From: Bacillota bacterium
GTDB lineage: Bacteria > Bacillota > Sulfobacillia > Symbiobacteriales > Symbiobacteriaceae
Direction: 5' to 3'
NCBI GenBank assembly: GCA_023623185.1
Contig: JAMNXV010000115.1
Location: forward strand, 1-45,204
DNA: 45,204 bases
The translations under genes were made by a program, and so were the position numbers. The notes beneath the pieces are model-generated. The model ran no database searches. It had not been told where the DNA came from and was given only the letters and a program-made list of their open reading frames with translations. This document shows positions 41,865 through 45,204 of the stretch, piece after piece. Position 1 is the first letter of the stretch, and the number at the start of each line of letters is the position of its first letter.

Positions 41865-42698
41865 TCACTGTATGTCCTTGGCCGGGTCGCGGAACCCTTC
41901 GCCGAGCACCTCGTGGACCTCGGCGACCACCACAAACGCCTTGGGATCCTCCGCGTAGACGATCTGCTTGACCTGCGTCAGCTCGGTCCGCTGGGCTACG
42001 GTGTACAGGATGGACCGGGGTTCGCCGGTGAAGGCCCCGGTGCCGTTCACGATCGTCACGCCCCGCTCGACCTCCGTCATGATGCGGCGGGCGATCGGGT
42101 CGGGGCGGTTGGTGATGATGGTGACGCCGCGGGCGGAATAGAGCCCCACCTGCACGATGTCGACCACCTTGGACGAGATGAACAAGGTGATGACGGCCCA
42201 CATCGCCGCCTCGGGCGAGAAGGCGATCGCCGCCATGGCGAGGACGACGGCATCCACCGCCAGGACCATGGACCCGACGGAAAAACCCAGCCGCTGCTGC
42301 AGCACCAGGGCCAGCACCTCGGTTCCCCCCGTGGTGCCGCCCGACCGCAGCACCAGGCCGAGGCCTACGCCCATGGTCAGGCCGCCGTAGACGATGGCCA
42401 GCACCACCTGATCGGTGATGGGCGGGATGTTGGCCGTGACCGCGAGGAAGAACGAGTACGCGGCCACGCCGATCAGCGATCGCCTGAGAAGCCGCCAGCC
42501 CTTCACCCTCAGCCCAAGCGCCAGGATGGGGATGTTCACGACCACCTGGGTCACCCACATGGGCACCCCGAGGAGGTGGTAGAGGATGATGCCGATTCCG
42601 GTCACGCCGCCCTCGGCCAGCTTCAGGGGCACGAGAAAGACGTTGGCCGAGAGAGACATGAGCAGCGCGCCGGCCAACAGTTGCAAGATCCAGAGCAC
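41865..42698 (-). CDS. YitT family membrane protein
   Basis: A 277-residue protein with five or six transmembrane helices in the first 190 residues (GALLMSLSANVFLVPLKLAEGG is the family start, SGGTTGGTEVLALVL a conserved loop). A soluble C-terminal DUF2179 domain of about 80 residues follows (GVTIITNRPDPIARRIMTEV, VVAEVHEVLGEGF). The family is common in Firmicutes and its biochemical role is not established. GTG 42698 has GAGGAGG about 8 bases upstream. Confidence 0.92.
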   Translation of the reverse strand: MLWILQLLAGALLMSLSANVFLVPLKLAEGGVTGIGIILYHLLGVPMWVTQVVVNIPILALGLRVKGWRLLRRSLIGVAAYSFFLAVTANIPPITDQVVLAIVYGGLTMGVGLGLVLRSGGTTGGTEVLALVLQQRLGFSVGSMVLAVDAVVLAMAAIAFSPEAAMWAVITLFISSKVVDIVQVGLYSARGVTIITNRPDPIARRIMTEVERGVTIVNGTGAFTGEPRSILYTVAQRTELTQVKQIVYAEDPKAFVVVAEVHEVLGEGFRDPAKDIQ

Positions 42699-42808
42699 AG
42701 TGGGGCCTCCTCAGGCAGGCAGGCGGTACGAGCAGTTAGTCATCGGTAGTCTGCCCGTTCCTGGTCCTCCTCCTTCTGCCCGTCCATTTTCGCGTATTAC
42801 GTCCGGTT

Positions 42809-42894
42809 TCTGCGTCTCGTTTCTGCGTGCGTTGCTATTCCTCGTCCTGCGTCTCGTGCTACGTCACGTGCTGCGTATCGTAGCTGCGTCTCGT
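42809..42894. repeat. Degenerate 12-bp tandem repeats between tatA and yitT
   Basis: Units of 12 bp, (G/C)CTGCGTCTCGT type, occur at 42809-42820, 42821-42832, 42846-42857, 42858-42869, 42870-42881 and 42883-42894, with a few spacer bases. They lie directly after the tatA stop codon in a 200-base gap without genes. Confidence 0.8.
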
Positions 42895-42901
42895 GTGGTT
42901 C

Positions 42902-43105
42902 CTACTTCTCGTCCTTGCTCTCTTCCTTGTCCTTGTCTTCGGCCTCGTTTTCGTCCTTCTCATCGTCCTGCTTGACCGCCTTGCGGAACTCCTTGATCGA
43001 GTCACCCACTCCGCGCGCCAGCTGCGGCAGCTTGGCGCCGCCAAAGAGCAGGAGGATGACCAATACGATAAGCAGGATCTCCATCGTGCCGAGGCGCCCG
43101 AACAT
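42902..43105 (-). CDS. tatA: Twin-arginine translocase TatA/E-type subunit
   Basis: A 67-residue single-helix membrane protein that builds the Tat export pore. A short N-terminus, the hydrophobic helix TMEILLIVLVILLLFGGAKLP (family FGxxKLP motif) and the amphipathic helix LARGVGDSIKEFRKAV are followed by a highly acidic and lysine-rich tail (DDEKDENEAEDKDKEESKDEK). ATG 43105 has GGAGG 8 bases upstream. No tatC is in this window. Confidence 0.93.
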   Translation of the reverse strand: MFGRLGTMEILLIVLVILLLFGGAKLPQLARGVGDSIKEFRKAVKQDDEKDENEAEDKDKEESKDEK

Positions 43106-43186
43106 TCGCAATTCCTCCCTGCTGCGTGATTTACTGCGTACTCAGCGATGCTTCGGGGCACGGAGCCATTTCTCCTGCAGCGCCCG

Positions 43187-43897
43187 TCAGCCGTTCTTCA
43201 CCCGTTCCGGATAGTCCGTGATAATGCCGTCGACGCCGGCGTTGCGCATCATCGCGATGGCCAGGGGTTCATTGGCGGTCCAGCAGTTCACCTTCAGCCC
43301 GGCCGCATGCGCCGCCTCCACGTACTCGGGGGTCACCCACGGCCAGGCGGGGTGAATCGCCTCGCAGCCGATCTCCCTGGCCATGCGGACGGGGTCCACC
43401 AGGTTGCTCGAGGTGAGCATGCCCAGCGGCAGTTCCGGACAGATCTCCTTCAGCTTGACCAGGGCACGGTGGTCGAAGGAGGAGACTTGCGTGCGCTCCA
43501 GCGCCCCCTCCGCCTTCAGCAGATCCACCAGCTCCTGCTCGATCCCCGGGTAGTGGACCGAGCCGGCCTTCAGCTCGAGGTAGAGCCGGACGCCAGGCGG
43601 CGTGGCCCGCACCAGCTCCTGCAGGGTGGGCACCCGCTCGCCGGCAAAGCGCGGGTCCTTCCACGAACCGGCGTCGAGGGCCCGAATCTGCTCCAGGGTC
43701 ATCATCATGATCAGGCCTGAACCATCGGTCGTGCGATCAACCGCCGGGTCGTGGATGACGACCAGGTGCCCGTCGGCCGTGCGGTGCACGTCGAACTCGA
43801 TCCCATCGACGCCCAGCTCGAAGGCCCTCTGGAACGAAACCATCGTGTTCTCCGGGTGGGTGCCCGCTGCACCCCGATGACCGATCACCTGCGGCAT
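43187..43897 (-). CDS. Glycerophosphodiester phosphodiesterase
   Basis: A 236-residue cytoplasmic enzyme that hydrolyses glycerophosphodiesters to glycerol 3-phosphate and an alcohol. The GDPD signature is complete: IGHRGAAGTHPENTMVSF (catalytic His, Arg, Glu), then GIEFDVHRTADGHLVVIHDP (metal-binding Glu/Asp and second catalytic His). The (beta/alpha)8 barrel ends with VNCWTANEP and VDGIITDYPE. There is no signal peptide. ATG 43897 has AGAGGAGAG upstream. It is divergent from the LysR gene. Confidence 0.95.
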   Translation of the reverse strand: MPQVIGHRGAAGTHPENTMVSFQRAFELGVDGIEFDVHRTADGHLVVIHDPAVDRTTDGSGLIMMMTLEQIRALDAGSWKDPRFAGERVPTLQELVRATPPGVRLYLELKAGSVHYPGIEQELVDLLKAEGALERTQVSSFDHRALVKLKEICPELPLGMLTSSNLVDPVRMAREIGCEAIHPAWPWVTPEYVEAAHAAGLKVNCWTANEPLAIAMMRNAGVDGIITDYPERVKNG

Positions 43898-43993
43898 GCG
43901 ATCTCTCCTCTGCTCGTGACATTAGAGGAAAACAGTTGAAAGGTCTCGAAATGTGCAACCCAATTCCAGCCGGGGGAGAAGGGAGCACCTCGC

Positions 43994-44893
43994 ATGGACC
44001 TCAAACTACTGCACACCTTTGTGACGGCAGCGGAGCTGGAGAACTTCCACCAGACCGCCGAGCGGCTCTACCTCGCCCAGCCCACGGTCACGACGCACAT
44101 CCGCCAGCTGGAGCAGCTGCTGGGATTCCAGCTCTTCGACCGCGTCGGCAAGCGGGTCCGGCTCACGGCGGCCGGGCACCGGTTCCTTCCCCACGCCCGC
44201 AGGGTGCTGGCCACGTACGAGCAGGCCGTCAACGACATGACCGCATGGTGGCAGGGTTATGATACCCGGCTGCAGCTTGTCACCTCGCCCCTGGTGGCCA
44301 CCTCGGTTCTGCCGGGCCGGTTGAAGCAGTTCACCCAGGAGAACCCCCGGGTGGAGGTGATCATCACCACCGAGGTCTCCTCCGCCGTCGGGCAGGTCGT
44401 GGCCTCCGGCGCCGCGCACGTGGGGCTGGCCCGGGCGCCCTCCGTCCACCCTGACACGATTTCGACAGTGCTGTACACGGATCCTGTCGTGCTGGTCGCC
44501 GCTCCGGAAAATGCTTCCGGCGCCAGCTGGGTCGACCTGGTGGGCCGCCACCTGCTGCTGACCGGCAACCACCCGATCTACTGGGACGCCCTGCTCATGG
44601 CGGTCAGCAAGCGGCAGCCCCACCTCCGCACCCTGGCCGTGGACCGGGTCGACATCACCAAGCGGATGCTGGAGGAGGGGCTGGGGGTCTCGTTCCTGCC
44701 GCACTCCTCCGTGGTGCGGGAGCTGGCCGAAGGGCGGCTGGTCACCGTGCCGGTGGACATGGAGCTGCCCACGGCCGCCACTTACCTGATCCTGCCCCAG
44801 CACCGGGAGCTGCCCGAGGCTGCCCGGCGGTTCGTGGAGCTGCTGCAGCGGTCGTTCCCCGACGGGGTCGTGCCAGGGCTGCAAGGGCGGTGA
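43994..44893 (+). CDS. LysR family transcriptional regulator
   Basis: A 299-residue LysR-type regulator. The N-terminal winged helix-turn-helix (LLHTFVTAAELENFHQTAER, then LAQPTVTTHIRQLEQLLG) is followed by FDRVGKRVRLTAAG and a periplasmic-binding-like effector domain. Members usually control a divergent gene or their own operon and respond to a small metabolite. The divergent neighbour here is the glycerophosphodiesterase gene, 96 bases away, which makes it a candidate target. ATG 43994 has GGGAG about 9 bases upstream. The effector is unknown. Confidence 0.95.
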   Translation: MDLKLLHTFVTAAELENFHQTAERLYLAQPTVTTHIRQLEQLLGFQLFDRVGKRVRLTAAGHRFLPHARRVLATYEQAVNDMTAWWQGYDTRLQLVTSPLVATSVLPGRLKQFTQENPRVEVIITTEVSSAVGQVVASGAAHVGLARAPSVHPDTISTVLYTDPVVLVAAPENASGASWVDLVGRHLLLTGNHPIYWDALLMAVSKRQPHLRTLAVDRVDITKRMLEEGLGVSFLPHSSVVRELAEGRLVTVPVDMELPTAATYLILPQHRELPEAARRFVELLQRSFPDGVVPGLQGR

Positions 44894-45101
44894 CGGGAAG
44901 CTGCCCGATCTCCCCGGGGGCGTGGAGTTCGCCGAATCGCCCGTGGCAGCCGTGGCCAGGGAATTCCTGGAAGAGACGGGGGCAGCGGCCGCGGTCAGAG
45001 AGCTGGTCGGCTCGTTCAGCCTCGTTTCTGTCCTTCCTGCGGACACCGGCTCGCACCTGGTGTTACGGCCGGTTGTAGAATCCTCCACGGGGGCCGCATG
45101 A
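44892..45101 (+). pseudogene. Truncated Nudix hydrolase remnant
   Basis: A reading frame without a usable start codon, overlapping the LysR stop, encodes KLPDLPGGVEFAESPVAAVA followed by REFLEETGA, a complete Nudix box (Gx5Ex7REUxEExGU). After about 35 further residues (VRELVGSFSLVSVL...) it stops at 45101. A normal Nudix protein has another 30-40 residues before the box and more after it, so both ends are missing. The upstream part of this frame inside the LysR gene does not resemble Nudix. It is therefore a fragment left by deletion or replacement. Confidence 0.7.
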
Positions 45102-45126
45102 AAATTCCCCCGCCCCACCGAATGTG

Positions 45127-45204
45127 AGACACCAATTCCCTGGCAAGGAGGCGGTGTCTACATCATGGTTGGAGCGAGGGAAATGTTCTATCTCAGGGAG
45201 CTGT
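45127..45204 (+). mobile_element. Possible left edge of an insertion sequence, partial
   Basis: A 7-bp inverted repeat, AGACACC (45127-45133) and GGTGTCT (45153-45159), flanks AAGGAGG. An ATG at 45165 opens a frame MVGAREMFYLREL that runs off the right edge. The N-terminus is loosely like IS21-type transposases, which begin with a short helix before a helix-turn-helix. Only 13 codons are visible, so this is a weak inference. An ordinary gene start is equally possible. Confidence 0.3.

Overview
The window looks like chromosome from a high-GC, endospore-forming member of the Firmicutes (Bacillota), most like Symbiobacterium. This is an inference from gene content, not a database match. The signs are a T-box leader ahead of hisS-aspS, a SCIFF ribosomal peptide with its radical SAM maturase, a tricistronic GerA-type spore germination operon, HemZ, the recJ-apt-relA cluster, YitT, and the remnant of a CdaS-type diadenylate cyclase. 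Coding sequence is very GC-rich, and many genes start with GTG or TTG behind strong GGAGG-type ribosome binding sites.

Layout, left to right. Positions 1-4110 hold a minus-strand operon: promoter, T-box leader, S51 peptidase, hisS, aspS (aspS runs off the left edge). The T-box specifier (GAC) and the tRNA-end-binding bulge (TGGC) both point to tRNA-Asp. Positions 4113-9235 are minus-strand housekeeping genes: a diacylglycerol-kinase-like lipid kinase, hemZ, a small membrane protein, a MarR regulator, a metallo-beta-lactamase-fold hydrolase, a coiled-coil membrane protein and dtd. Positions 9395-10324 carry a plus-strand doxX gene behind a Fur-family operator, followed by five 44-bp tandem repeats and a terminator. 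Next come a secreted beta-lactamase-like serine hydrolase, the SCIFF maturase and its precursor, and oligoendopeptidase F.

Positions 14961-17689 are a disturbed redox region. It has an in-frame DoxX-WrbA chimera that lacks the WrbA phosphate-binding loop, a broken diadenylate cyclase gene, and an intact wrbA. Positions 18014-23411 carry relA, apt and recJ. Positions 23584-27512 encode a MoxR/ChlI-like AAA+ ATPase and a von Willebrand A partner, both with long low-complexity linkers. A Nudix hydrolase gene and secD-secF follow. Upstream of secD lies an HD-domain gene that is frameshifted and has lost its HD dyad, then lepB, a small P-loop protein, a PP2C/SpoIIE-type phosphatase, a PTS IICB transporter, a ChbG-like deacetylase and a family-4 glycosidase. 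The last three make a phospho-sugar utilisation set. After a lipoprotein comes the plus-strand germination operon gerA-gerB-gerC, with a fourth 55-residue membrane protein gene overlapping gerC. The right end holds yitT, tatA, a glycerophosphodiester phosphodiesterase gene, a LysR regulator gene, a Nudix remnant and what may be the edge of an insertion sequence.

Two themes stand out. First, short tandem repeats have expanded in many places, both in intergenic DNA (14-, 12-, 44- and 45-bp periods) and in protein linkers (42-bp and 18-bp periods, Gly-rich and Gly-Ala tracts). Second, three genes are decayed or truncated (CdaS-like cyclase, HD phosphohydrolase, Nudix), and in the first two the lost segment is the catalytic core. 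No tRNA, rRNA or CRISPR array was seen.
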